64,000 bases of DNA. Origin: Pythium myriotylum (lineage: Eukaryota; Oomycota; Peronosporomycetes; Pythiales; Pythiaceae). The stretch lies in NCBI GenBank assembly GCA_023091665.1, contig JALJCQ010000013.1:2170001-2234000 (forward strand), read 5' to 3'. Below the pieces are notes generated by a model. The model had not been told where the DNA came from and searched no databases. It worked only from the letters and a program-made list of their open reading frames with translations. Both the position numbers and the translations under genes were made by a program. This document shows, in pieces, positions 31,112-41,906 of the stretch (position 1 is the first letter of the stretch; each line of letters opens with the position of its first letter).

Positions 31112-34100
31112 ATGAAGGGCCGCGAGGTGTTTGATGCGATGGATTTTGTAGGAGGAAGGAGCAACATATCTGGCACCCCCGAGGAAGCTGACCGAGTCGA
31201 TGAGGAATTATCGTCGATGGAAATGCAGACGCCAAGCCCACATATCGAGACTAGTATGTTGGGAGTGGTTGAGCAACCGCACGGTAAGAAATCCGAACTG
31301 ATGGACTTCCGCGACGGGATTCCTATTTGGATACATCATTCGTTCGGAAAGGATAGCTTGTCAGTGATGTTGTTGATGGGCCATCAAGGTGGCCAAATCG
31401 GTGCCCGCAGCTCCTCTGGCGTATTAGACTACCAGCGAGGATGCAAAATGTGCGAGGAGTGCGGCCGACGTGCTCCAGAGTTCGTCTGTGCTAATTGTTG
31501 TCAATTGCTTTGTTTCGTGTGTACGGATGCGATACACATTGTAAGTTACCGCATCCCACGTGGTGTTTCTGATCTGACTCGATAGGCTGCCTCCAGATCC
31601 GAGAGCTGTCCGCTCATCAAATTACAAGATTTCACCCATGCGAAGCCAACGAAGTCCTTCCGCTGAGCGGTGCGACTTCAGAGAGGGGTGGAAAGATTGC
31701 CAAGACCGAACCGGAGTGGGCCTCCCTGACGTCTGCGGGTGTCGCGCTCACCGAGTACAACCCTCCAACGCAGTACGAGCAGCGGCTACATCTGCCACTC
31801 GGTACTAAACTCTACTTTCGAGCCGAAGACTGTGGCCGGTGGTCAAGAGAGCTTCTTCACGGCTGTGTTGTGGGGAAGGACCATAGCGTTCGGAGCAATT
31901 GCACAAGTGGAGAAGGCCCATCGTCGCTGACGTATTTCTATCGCGTTCTCTGGCTAAGAGGTGTAGAGGCACTACAGAATGGTTTCTATCGCGCGAATTT
32001 ACTGTTGCCACCACCATCTTGGCCCGTGGAGATCGGTCTCTTCCCTACCCGGCTAAGCGCATTCAGAGCAGTTTTGACGGCGGAGCGCCTGGCTCGGGCA
32101 AAATTACGGCGCGAACTCGTCAGCGGACGTTGGCACGACAAGCGACCGATTGAGTTCCCGTCGACTGAGATCGTGAACGAGATCCTGGATGAGACGGACG
32201 CGACCCTAGGTCGCGAATATCGCACTCGGCTCACGTACCAAGACGATCTGAGCTTCCTGGAGGATGTTAGTAGCGGGACATGGTGTTTTGAGGATTGGAT
32301 GAAGAAGATTGGGAGGACGAGTGAGATAAGTGAGGAACTTGCTGCTGCTCACGAACTGGATGACAAAGTTGGACTAATGAGCAAGACCGAAGACGCGCAG
32401 TTCTCTGCAGCGACTGAGCTGACGATGTTGTGGTCTCCGCGGGGGCGAATGCGGTTCTTTCTTCTTGAACAACGAGATTTGTGCCTACCCGAGCCAGTGC
32501 GGCGTTCTCTTGTGCGGTCCATCCTTGGGCAAATGCTATTCGTGTACGTGGGGTTTGCATGGTCCCGGTGGACCAAGTTCACAATGCGCCATCGCCGCCA
32601 CGAGCTTCGACAACGTCGGGAAATCGCAGCCTCGAGTATTCAAAGATGGTGGAGAAGCTTAGTCGCGCTGACCAACGAACGGAACCTTCGTGGTGCCATG
32701 GTGTCACCTCTTGATGCCTTGACACTGTACCAGAGGCGCCAAGTCGAGGCTGCCAAACTGTATCAGTTTCTTGTGCAGCAGTGGCACACGAAACTGCGCC
32801 ACACGCTGCGCCACTGGGTCCGCTACATCAACGGACTGCGTGGGGCTGAGTGGGCCGAGACGACGCATACCAAGCCGCCCGCAGCATGGCATCCGAGCCA
32901 CGGTATCTCTTCTTTGCCACGTCTGCCGCGGATGTACGCGCACAAGAAGCTCGATGGCAGTGTGGCTATTGATGATCTCAAACTATACAAGCAGTTCCGC
33001 AGCAACCACGTCGGGCCGACCGAGTCTTCGTATTGGATCATCCGCCACCATGTACTCATGGGCGTGTATCCTGCGGGGATCCCCGCCTTCCGTCATGCGC
33101 GACGCATCGTGTCGAGAGCGGACTACACAACGAGCATCCTCTTGCAGGAGATTGGAACATTCATCTGCCTTGCCGAACCGACCGAACTGCAAAGCCACGA
33201 GGCCAACGTCGACACGAGCAGCCTCGTACAGCTGCAACAGAAGCAGCAACTTGAACAGCGCAAGACGAAGGCTACTCCTGTCACTTCGTGGGGCTCATAC
33301 CAGACGCCGTGGCTCTTCGAGCGTATCGTGCGCGCCAAGCACGAGCTGCTCCGCGGCGAGCTCGAGGGCGCCGTCAAGATCTGCGAGAGGCACGCGGAAC
33401 TGGCGCAGCGAGAATCCGACGACTTCGTGGCGTCGCTTCCCGCGCCAGCGGACGTGTCCACGCTATCGAGCGACGCGCGATCACAGTTCGAGTCGCTCGC
33501 GAGCAAACTGGCGCTAGCGCAGCAGAACGTGCGGAAGGCCCAGGAGACGCTCGCAAATCTGAAGCCGCTCGACTTCGTCGTGTTCTCGATCGAGAAGGAC
33601 GGTGTACCGCAGCACGAGGAGCTGTTCGAGGCCTTTCTCGTGGGTCTCGAAGACAGACTGCGGCGTCGTGAGCGCCTGTACGTATTCAGCATGCAGGGCC
33701 ATGGACGCACGGGCTTCGTGGCGGCGCTCCTGCTCGGGAGGCTCTATGGTCTCACGGCGATAGATGCGCTTGACCGCGCGCAGCGCCTCCACGACTGCCA
33801 GTACGCGATGCACGGAGTGGGCCCGACCAAGTTCGTGTCGTCGCCCCACGCCGCGCCCCAGATCGCGATGGTCTCGCAGCTGCTCGCGCGCTGGAACGAC
33901 GCCATCTACGCGCCGGTGGTGAGCGAGAATTCGCGCGAGAGATTCGTGCAGTGGCGCGCGCAGCAGCGTGGTTCGCCTATCGACAAGTTCGCCATGCGCG
34001 AGGGCTTCATGGTGAGCGACCACGTGGACGAGGCCACACAGGAGGCCCAGCGGCGCGAGTTCGAGGCGCTGCAGCGAGTCGCGAAGCGAGAGAGCGCGGC

Positions 34101-34197
34101 GGCAAAGCTCCGTCTCGCCAGGAGCAGGCAGCAGCGCGAGCGCGATCAGATGCGAGAAGAAGACGGCTCGACTAGTGAATCTAGATCTCCTCGTTAG
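31112..34197 (+). CDS. B-box / IQ / pseudophosphatase fusion protein
   Basis: Exons 31112-31540 and 31597-34197 (56-bp phase-0 intron) give 1009 aa. A B-box-like zinc finger lies at about 114-150 (CEECGRRAPEFVCANCCQ, LCFVC, then H-x-x-x-R-F-H after the intron). An IQ-like motif is at about 487 (SSIQRWWRSL). The last 300 residues resemble a dual-specificity/PTP phosphatase: WIIRHHVLMGVYP start, then a P-loop reading VFSMQGHGRTG at about 839-849. The catalytic Cys of the HCx5R signature is Ser (residue 841, codon 33688-33690) and the preceding His is Phe, while the GxGRTG half is intact. It is therefore a predicted pseudophosphatase that may still bind phosphorylated partners, as STYX proteins do. 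The C-terminal 100 residues are a charged helix. ATG 31139 is an alternative start. Confidence 0.82.
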
Positions 34198-34222
34198 CTC
34201 CTACTGCTGTTAACTTAAGGTC

Positions 34223-35500
34223 CTACATGATGCTGCACTTGCCCACGCAGGCCGTGTCAAGTTGCTCCTCGGGCACTGTCTGCAGCGCCGGAAGCGTATC
34301 GAGCTCCGAGATCTCGGTGGTGGTCTTGAGCTGAGACTCGGACGCGTGGGCCGTTGCCAGCTTGTCGTGCACGGGCGCCGAACCGTCTTGTGCAGTGGAA
34401 TCCGAGACAGAAGACGCGCTGAGCTCGATGGTCGCGAGCGCCGACTGTGTCTCTGTGCTGACCACCACCGGCGTGAGACTTGGCTGAGGAGCCTCCGAAG
34501 GCTTGGTCTCCATCGCCACCACTGGCTCGACCGCCACAACGGGCTCCACCGGTGTGGCCTGCGCCTCCACCACCACTTGCTCGAGCTGAGCAGTGAGCAC
34601 TGCGGCGTCAACGCCTCCAGTTTCATGGGCTGGCGTCGCCGGCAAGGTTTCAGGCTCAGGCGCAGTAACAGTCGCTGTCGTGTCGGCCGTCGGGGCAGGC
34701 GTGTCACTCTCAGGCGTGGCCTCTATCTTTGGCTCAGGAGCAGCCGTGGGAGACGACGGAGGCGAAGCCGTGGGGTCTTCGGCCACGAGAGCCCCGGTCG
34801 TGACTATGCTTCCGGCACGACTGGGCGACTCGAGCACAGACGCCTCGCTGACTTCGTCAGCCTTCGCATCCGCCAGGATCTGGCTGGCCCGACGGATTAT
34901 TGGGTTCTTGATGAACGAGCGCGTCTCAGCCTTGTCCAGCTTCTCGATCCGGAACGAGAGCACGTGGCCCTTGTTACCGCATGTCACGAAGCCGCCAGGC
35001 GCGTCCGACTTTGGCTTGACAAAGTGTTTAAGCGGCTTGTTGTTGTAAGTCTTGCGGATGCGGTTCGAGTCGACAACGTTGATCGTGAGACCCGTGTCCC
35101 CGTTCTGCACGTGGGTCTCAGTGCCGAAACCTTCCTTCTCCACTGCCACGTACAGCTCGCCTTTGACCTGGCTCTGCCGCAGGCTCACAACCTCCGTCAT
35201 ATTAGGCGTCTTGTTATTGAGTGAGTAGCCCTGGCCATCTGACGTCATGAGCACGAAGGGCTGCTTGTAGTTGATCGGCGTGCCCGGCGGTGGCGTCTTG
35301 TCCCCGTGGAGTGGTGCGACGACGAACTCAGCTTCGAGGAATGTGTCTTTGACGTCGTCCTTGACAGGCGACACAACCAGCAACAGCTCATTCTTCTGCG
35401 GGAGGAAGCCGATGCAGCCACCCGCGGCGTCACCGTCCACGAACGCCGACTTCGCCGTGAGACGAACGACGTTCCCGAAGCAAATGAGGTTGTTGCTCAT
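34223..35500 (-). CDS. CaaX-terminated protein, probably prenylated, unknown
   Basis: Single exon, 425 aa. The N-terminal 220 residues look folded and beta-rich (NLICFGNVVRLTAKS, GGCIGFLPQ, PGGFVTCGNKGHVLSFR) and may form a beta-trefoil-like unit, but I recognise no family. Residues about 235-415 are Pro/Thr/Glu/Ala-rich and disordered. The protein ends CVGKCSIM: CSIM is a good CaaX box for farnesylation, and a second Cys four residues upstream could be palmitoylated. Membrane tethering of a soluble head is therefore inferred. The start at 35500 gives the conserved-looking MSNNLICFGN; 26 more codons are open upstream. Its stop lies 25 bp from the convergent pseudophosphatase gene. Confidence 0.75.
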   Translation of the reverse strand: MSNNLICFGNVVRLTAKSAFVDGDAAGGCIGFLPQKNELLLVVSPVKDDVKDTFLEAEFVVAPLHGDKTPPPGTPINYKQPFVLMTSDGQGYSLNNKTPNMTEVVSLRQSQVKGELYVAVEKEGFGTETHVQNGDTGLTINVVDSNRIRKTYNNKPLKHFVKPKSDAPGGFVTCGNKGHVLSFRIEKLDKAETRSFIKNPIIRRASQILADAKADEVSEASVLESPSRAGSIVTTGALVAEDPTASPPSSPTAAPEPKIEATPESDTPAPTADTTATVTAPEPETLPATPAHETGGVDAAVLTAQLEQVVVEAQATPVEPVVAVEPVVAMETKPSEAPQPSLTPVVVSTETQSALATIELSASSVSDSTAQDGSAPVHDKLATAHASESQLKTTTEISELDTLPALQTVPEEQLDTACVGKCSIM

Positions 35501-35986
35501 CACTGCTGGTGCTTCGACAGAGGAACTTGGCGAATGAGGCACCAAGGGGTGGGATCCAAGCTCGCGGCGCAAAGCCATGTGCCCTGGGGTTTCTTATCCC
35601 GAGTTCAAGGAACACAGACCGCGATCCTCAAATCTGACCTGCCTAAATATACGCAAGAACAATCATGATCGCATCCAATTCCTCACATACCTAGCGAACG
35701 GGACAAGACTCGAGGAAGCATCGTGATGGGATCGCGTCAGCGCCAAAACTCGTTAGTCAAAGTGCTGTATCTTGTATTCATATAAGGGAAGCCACGAGCA
35801 GTTCTTGGTCTACACCTCGCTCTTCTTTTTTTTTGTGGGTGAAAGTGTGGTGGTCTTTGCATTCTCGTTGATCGATTCTTCACTGGCACAAAGCGTACAT
35901 ATAACACATCGCTCTCTTCGTACTTGCTCGCCGGCGTCCCTTTGTTTGCCACGTAGCAGTCCGCAGCATAGCCTAAATCGCGAAAT
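35501..35986. other. Intergenic: kinase 3' region and CaaX-gene promoter
   Basis: This 486-bp stretch is downstream of the minus-strand kinase and upstream of the CaaX gene. A T-rich run (CTTCTTTTTTTTT) lies at about 35822-35834. No gene is supported. Confidence 0.4.
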
Positions 35987-38692
35987 TTATCTCGTAAGCT
36001 CAGATCCGGGCATGTAGGTGAATCCTTCAAAATGCGCGATGGCTCGGTGGGTTGCGCCGAGCTCTTGTGTGACTGGAGAGTCACGCGCGATCTCACGCGT
36101 GAAGATGTTGGCAACGTTCGACACGTCGGCCTCGCTTGTTACGACTGGCTTGAATGGGGGCTCTACTTCCCTCGCCAGCAGTTTGTCGAAATCAATGGAC
36201 GCGAAGAATGGATGATCCATGATTTCCTGGGCACCCGAGGGGCCTGATCCGAGTCGCTTGGCGGGATCACGACGGAGCAACTAGTGAAAAATAGAAACGA
36301 ATAGTGAGCCAACCCATTTCCTTGCTCAGGCAATAGGATTATCCGACATACCCCAGTCAACAGATCCTTGGCCTCCTCCGAGAAAGCCGACGTAAAGGCA
36401 ACATCTCGGTGGAGAATGTTGTGGAACATGCGTTTTCGGTTGCGATCAAAGAATGGAGTCTACACAATAAGAAGGGTCAGTACAGAATCCAACGATGAAT
36501 ACCCACAAAATGCGCACCTGTCCAGTCATCATCTCGTACAGTAGCGTGCCGAAGCCCCACCAGTCGACGGCCTTACCATACGGAAGACCCTTGAGCAACT
36601 CGGGGGCAATGTACTCGGCAGTGCCACAGAATGTTTTCGCGCCATCCGGCACGTCGACATTCTCCTTGGAGAGACCGAAGTCTGTGAGAGCAATGAAGCC
36701 CTTGTCGTCCATGAGAATGTTCTCGAGCTTCAAATCACGGTAGGCGATGTTGAGCTCGTGGAGGTGGGCCATCGCCAGCATCAGCTGCGCGGCGTAGAAT
36801 TTGGCTCGCTTCTCTGAAAACTTGCGAGCCTTACGCAAGTGGAAGAAGAGGGATCCGCCATTGTAGTAGTCCATCACAAGGTACAGTTTATCCTCGGACT
36901 GGAATGCGTACCGAAGGCGTACAACGAACGGGTGGTCAATGTCGCGAAGAATTCGTCGTTCCGACTTGGTATGCTCCACCTGGTTCTTGGCAAATACTGA
37001 GGCCTTTTTCAGCACCTTCATCGCGTAGATAGCGTTCGGGTTGTTGGTGCCATCAGGAACCTTCTTGCTGACGAGCATGACCTTGCCGAATGCGCCCTTA
37101 CCAATAACCTTGAGCAGATCGAAGTCGTCGACACTAAGCTTGCTTGGGCCTTGCGCAACACTGGAAGCTGTGCGGCCGTTGGAGGACATCTCCGTGTCCG
37201 AGCGTAGACGCTCGTCGCCTCCACCCGCGCCTCCGTTCTGGCTCGGAGCGTCACTGACCGCGCGCTGCATTCGCGGCGGGTAGGCCTGGGCGTTCGACTG
37301 CTGGTTGGCGCGAGGGCCTTCGGTGGCACACTCGGAGCAGACGCGTTGGGCCGTACTCGACCCCGGAAGGAAGAGGCGGTCGCGAGAGCAGGCGTTACAG
37401 ACGGCGCGGTGGCACATGCGGCAGTGGTGGCGGCGGTCGAAGAGCGTGAAGTGGAAGAGACACAGGTTGCAGTGCTTCTCGCTGCCTTGGTTGTTGAACT
37501 TGTTGTCACGGCGCGAGTTCTGGCGCTGGAGCGACGGGGCGGCGGCGGGTGCTGTCTGCGGCGGGTCCGGCACGGGCTTTTCTCCTTCCACGTACGCGTT
37601 CGCGTCCCGTACCTCCATGAACCGGAAGAGCGCGTCCTGGATCTTGTTAATGCAGTAGGCCGTGACGTAGTAGTGGTTCGAGTGCGCACGCGGGGGCTTG
37701 CCGGCCGAAAGACACGTGCAGCCCGTGCGGTGGGGCGCATCGCCGTCGAGCTTGGACTGGAAGGGCAGGTCGTTGCTCTCCCAGTACATGGTGCGGTGCG
37801 CGAGGATCGACTTGACCGACTGCGAGTCGCCGTCTTCGATTCGGTGGCTCGATTCGATGAGCGCGATGGCGCCGTTACGGCGCATGAGCTGGTCGCCGCG
37901 CGAGTGGAGCAGGTACTTGATGAGCACGCCGCCGTACGAGTATCCGAGAAAGTAGACGCGGCGCGCCTGCGAGGGCGCGATGTAGCGGTCCCAAAGCGAG
38001 TCCATGTGCTCCTCGGGCGAGGCGGATCCGGGGATCTGGAGGCGCTGTTTGCCGTCGCGCAGCACGATGACGTTCTTGTTGGGGTTGGCGACGATGATGC
38101 CGTATCCGTCGTCGATGGCCTTGCGGAAGTACTCGAGCATGGATCCCGACTTGACGCCGGCGTGGAGCACGAGTCCGCGGCTCCAGAGTCCCGGGTAGAG
38201 TCCTCGGCTGACGGCGACGAAGACGAGGAGTTTCTGCGCGGTCTGATAGTTGGCCGAGCAGAAGATGTTGGCCTTGACGGGCGCGTCGGCCGAGGGGATG
38301 AACATCTCTTTGAATCCGAGTTCTTTCTTCATGGACTCGTGGACGTAGCGCACGACGGCGTTGATGATTTCGTCCTGGTGGACGGCGATGTCGGTCTCGT
38401 CGAGTCCTTTGTTGGTGGCCTTGAGGTGGATCATGCCGTCTTCGTCCATGGCGTAGAGCGGGTGAGCGAACGGGAGTTCGTTGCCTCGCAGGCCGTTGTT
38501 GCTGGGCGCGCTGGCGTTGGCGTAGCCGGCCGAGGCGGACGCCGGCGGCGCGCGGGGCTGCGGCGGGGGGTACGCGGGCGCGGCATTTTGCATGCGCGGG
38601 TGCGACGAGTGCGGCGGCGGCGCCTTGTTGGACGAGTTGGCGTTGTTCTCGTTGGTCTTCTTGCGCCCGAAGCGCGGGAACTTGAACGTCAT
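35987..38692 (-). CDS. Arb2 domain - FYVE finger - AGC protein kinase fusion
   Basis: Exons (minus) 38692-36518, 36459-36352 and 36280-35987, introns of 58 and 71 bp, both phase 0; product 858 aa. Residues about 75-360 match an Arb2-type alpha/beta-hydrolase-like domain with a GYSYGG nucleophile-elbow motif at 250-255. A FYVE-related zinc finger lies at 404-460 (CNLC, RRHHCRMCHRAVCNAC, RVCSEC), lacking the usual leading Trp. The AGC kinase domain runs from about 524 to 790: G-loop GKGAFGKV, Lys559, YRDLKLEN, DFG, T-loop TFCGTAEY (PDK1-type site) and APE. The C-terminal extension has a turn-motif-like DSPVT and hydrophobic motif FEGFTYMP, as in Akt/SGK/S6K kinases. All catalytic residues are present. 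An endosome-recruited kinase is inferred. Confidence 0.88.
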
Positions 38693-39162
38693 GGCGGTCG
38701 AGGAAGTGCGCGCCGCGGCGGGCTGCTCGGCGAGGCTCTCGGAGACTTCCCCCTGAGGCGACGCTCTCTCTCGCGCGAGGGGGGACCACGTCCGCTCGAG
38801 TTCAGACGCCGCGCACTAAAACCTCACGCGAGCCGGAAAACAGGTGGAGGGGGGAGGGGGAAGGGCCGCCTCCCCTTCCCCCGCCCCGCCCGCCGCGCGC
38901 CCCCCAGAGAGCCAGGGTGGCCGCGGGAATAAAACCTCGCGCGGCGCCCGCACGTGAGCGCGACGAGGGTAGGGCTGGCGGACGCCCGGGGGACCAAACG
39001 CGTCAGATGTGTACCCATGAGGACGGCCCAAGTGCCAAGTGGCTCGCGGCGAGACTCTACGCGAGCGAGAGGCGCGAGCTTCGACCGCGCGCGCCCCCGA
39101 CGCCCATGCATTTAGATACTGGTAGTTCGACTACTCTCCACTCTAATACAGTACACGCATCC
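38693..39162. other. GC-rich promoter region of the kinase fusion gene
   Basis: This 470-bp stretch lies upstream of the kinase and downstream of the lipid kinase gene. It has G- and C-runs near 38848-38905. Open frames across it read as GC-rich shadow and none is supported. Confidence 0.45.
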
Positions 39163-41166
39163 TTACTTCTCCGAAAGGACGCAGAGCAGGCGCGGCACGA
39201 CCTCGATCCGGAACGGACCGGGGCCGGCAAACACCTCGCCGTCCACATTGATCGGGTCCGGGACCTCCTGCTCGATGACCATCGCCTTGATCTTGAAGTA
39301 GTCCACCAGCTCGCACTCGAGGTACCCACCGAAGATGTACTTGAGGCCCACTTCGATGGTCGGGAGGAGAGGCCCGCGGCGAGCGATGATCAGATCCATG
39401 TTGCCATCCGAAGGGTGGTAGAACGCCGTCTCGAAGTACACGTTCGACGCACCCACGGTGGTGTAGTCGTGGCTCTCCGACTTCCACTGATCGCCAAACC
39501 GCTCCTCGCTGGCCGGGTTGAAAATGCTCTCGGCATCACCAGCCCATCGCTTCTCAGCATGCACGTCGTCGTACACACTGCAAAGCTCAACGTGGTGCTG
39601 GTCTTCCGCGTTCTTGTTCTCCAGTTGGTAGTAGGTCTGCAGCACTTGGTCGCCAGTGACAGGGTCTTTTTCCACTGTATCCGACAGCACATATTTGACG
39701 GTCGCAACGTGAGGACGAGGAGCAAATACTCCTCGCTTAGCCTTCAGCCACATGTAACGGTACACACCGAGCCATCGCGTCTGCTCCGACTCGACAGCAA
39801 TGTCTGCACCAATGCCATAGCTCACTCCGCAGCAAGCGAACTCGCGGCGTTTGGTTCCGTCCGCGTCTTGGCTCTGACAAGTCAGCACGTCCAGTGGCCG
39901 AATCTTGCGCTTCACAATGCAGTACACCGCAGCCTCGTGCGTTGGAATGCCAACACCAAGCCCGAAAGCGTTGTCCGTGCCCGCACAGAGCAAAGACACT
40001 GGAGTCGTGGCAACCAGGTTCCGCCACTCGTCTTCATCACGGGAGAACACGCCGTTCATGAACTCGTTTACAGTGCCGTCTCCTCCCACGAACACGATCG
40101 CCTCGTACTTTTTGGAGAGATCGAAGCTTTTGCCGATATCTCGCGCGTGTCCGCTGTACTGCGTGGTCTCCATGTCGCACTCAATGCCGGCCAGCTCAAA
40201 AACTGGTTTCCACGTCTGCCAGATCTGCAGACCGCGACGTTTGCCTGAATGAGGATTCACCACCGCTTTGATCTTCCGGATTCTGTCCATAGGGACTCGA
40301 GCATCCCACTTGACTAGCAGCTGAATGGCTCGAACACACAACTCGGCATCCTTGGCATCGGAGAATCGGATATGGAGTAGGCGGTACCTCCGCTTGAGTT
40401 TCTCCTCGTTCTTTCCGCGGCCTTGCTTCATGTAGTGAATAGTGATTTCGTTTGTTGACTCAACTTGGGCTGCTCCGAGAATATCCTCGCTCACCACGAC
40501 AATGGCCTTCTTCTTCTTGCGGACCAACGACACTCGGTTGCACGTCACACCTTCGCGGTTGATCTCCACGTGAACTTGTCGCCAAACAGGTCCAATCTTG
40601 ACTTGGGCCTCGATCGTTTGATTACATTCCTGGGGAAACTCGTTGTGCATGAACGAGTACATCTGCCGAACACTCTCACGAACGTTTCGGGACGAAACGG
40701 CATATTGGAACATCGTCGATCGATCTTGAATTGCTTCCATCGCAGCAGCTCGTTCTGGAACACTCTTGGAGCGGACGAGAATTGCTGGCGAGACTGCGTC
40801 TTCGTCAGTGTCGGAATCTGGATCGAGGCGCCCGATGAAGGACTTGGGGACAGCGGTCGTCGTCGATCGTCGGAGCCCGATCTTCCCGCCGTGGGGACGC
40901 ACCTTTCGTACATCCGATCCGTGCTTGTCGAGCCAGTCGGGTGGCGCCGCCATCATGGGGATGTCTTCGTCGCTGTGGTCGTTGTGCTCGCTGGGCTCGA
41001 CGAAGACCTCGACGTTCTTGAGGTTGGCTTCGTCATCGCTGGCCGTGGACGCCGAGTCCTCGGGTCCTTCCTCACTCATGCGCATCAGTTTGCGCGGCTC
41101 TTTGGTCGCCGCCATGTCGCGCAACTCCGCTCCGCTCGCATCGCTCGGGGCGGCAGTCACGACCAT
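39163..41166 (-). CDS. Sphingosine/ceramide kinase-like lipid kinase
   Basis: Single exon, 667 aa. DAGK-catalytic-type lipid kinase that should phosphorylate a sphingoid base or ceramide with ATP. Motifs are the opening NPHSG (304-308), the nucleotide loop GGDGTVNEF (361-369) and CAGTDNAFG (394-402) in place of the usual PxGTxN. The long N-terminus contains a PH-like region at about 185-290 (VHVEINREGVTCNRVSL, then YRLLHIRFSDAKDAELCVRAI) that could bring the enzyme to membranes, and an acidic Ser-rich stretch before it. The C-terminal half has the DLIIARRG and GEVFAGPGPFRIEV motifs typical of the sphingosine/ceramide kinase family (the latter equal to DGE). A PH-like domain favours ceramide kinase, but substrate cannot be decided from sequence. 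Confidence 0.85.
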   Translation of the reverse strand: MVVTAAPSDASGAELRDMAATKEPRKLMRMSEEGPEDSASTASDDEANLKNVEVFVEPSEHNDHSDEDIPMMAAPPDWLDKHGSDVRKVRPHGGKIGLRRSTTTAVPKSFIGRLDPDSDTDEDAVSPAILVRSKSVPERAAAMEAIQDRSTMFQYAVSSRNVRESVRQMYSFMHNEFPQECNQTIEAQVKIGPVWRQVHVEINREGVTCNRVSLVRKKKKAIVVVSEDILGAAQVESTNEITIHYMKQGRGKNEEKLKRRYRLLHIRFSDAKDAELCVRAIQLLVKWDARVPMDRIRKIKAVVNPHSGKRRGLQIWQTWKPVFELAGIECDMETTQYSGHARDIGKSFDLSKKYEAIVFVGGDGTVNEFMNGVFSRDEDEWRNLVATTPVSLLCAGTDNAFGLGVGIPTHEAAVYCIVKRKIRPLDVLTCQSQDADGTKRREFACCGVSYGIGADIAVESEQTRWLGVYRYMWLKAKRGVFAPRPHVATVKYVLSDTVEKDPVTGDQVLQTYYQLENKNAEDQHHVELCSVYDDVHAEKRWAGDAESIFNPASEERFGDQWKSESHDYTTVGASNVYFETAFYHPSDGNMDLIIARRGPLLPTIEVGLKYIFGGYLECELVDYFKIKAMVIEQEVPDPINVDGEVFAGPGPFRIEVVPRLLCVLSEK

Positions 41167-41906
41167 CGTCTGCGGTCGTTCTCTTCTCGCTTATCTCTCT
41201 GGGGGTTCTGTTGTGGTTGTGCCGGCGGCTCGTCAGGTTGTGCGAGGAGCTTCGATTCGTCCGACGCCGTTGGTAGAAAATTCCAGGCGGCTGTTTCTGT
41301 CTCAGCGGCAGGCGGGCACCCCACATATGCGGGAATAAAAAGGATGAGAGGTTTACCATCATTACTCACAAAGAAACTGTGGCCGCCAGCTTGTTGCATA
41401 TTCGATTGCACAGGTCGGGCGCAAAGTGTGGGTGCGAATGTTCGCAGTGGCTGTGCACTGAACACTCTCTGATTACGTACGGAGCCCCTGACCCGACTCA
41501 TTATTGAGAGAGATGTGAGCATCCCACAGGGATTCTTTCGTGGCATGAAGGCTCCGTTTTATGGAGCCGCCTCGTGCCGTCCAGTCTGGCGTGGCTTCGT
41601 GTGGAGAGCGCCTCGCGGCAGCGGTCGGATAATATGCTGTGGCTGAATGCTCCTTCCAAGGCTGCACGAGGCGAAGAGGAGCGTGTCGCGTGCTGTTTGC
41701 GTCGAGCTGAGAATGGTGGCGAGGCGTAATCAGGCGATGGAAATAGCGATACGCCGAGTGGATGAAAGTGCAGGCGTCGACATGGGAGGGGCGTCTTGCA
41801 TAATCATCAGTCGATTTCCGTGTCACCGTGGCAGCGACTGGTGATTGAATCTCGTCACCCCAAAGAAGCCGCGAATCTATTTGATGAGTACCTACTTCAA
41901 CGTCTA
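41167..41906. other. Intergenic: lipid-kinase promoter and DHHC 3' region
   Basis: This 740-bp stretch between two minus-strand genes shows no recognisable gene. A minus frame at 41473-41826 (117 codons) has no identifiable motif. Confidence 0.4.

Noticed and set aside
37346..38932. Plus-strand open frame of 528 codons
   Set aside because: Exact antisense of the kinase fusion N-terminus; composition is that of a reverse-frame shadow.
38917..40248. Plus-strand open frame of 443 codons
   Set aside because: Antisense to the lipid kinase, which has clear catalytic motifs on the minus strand.
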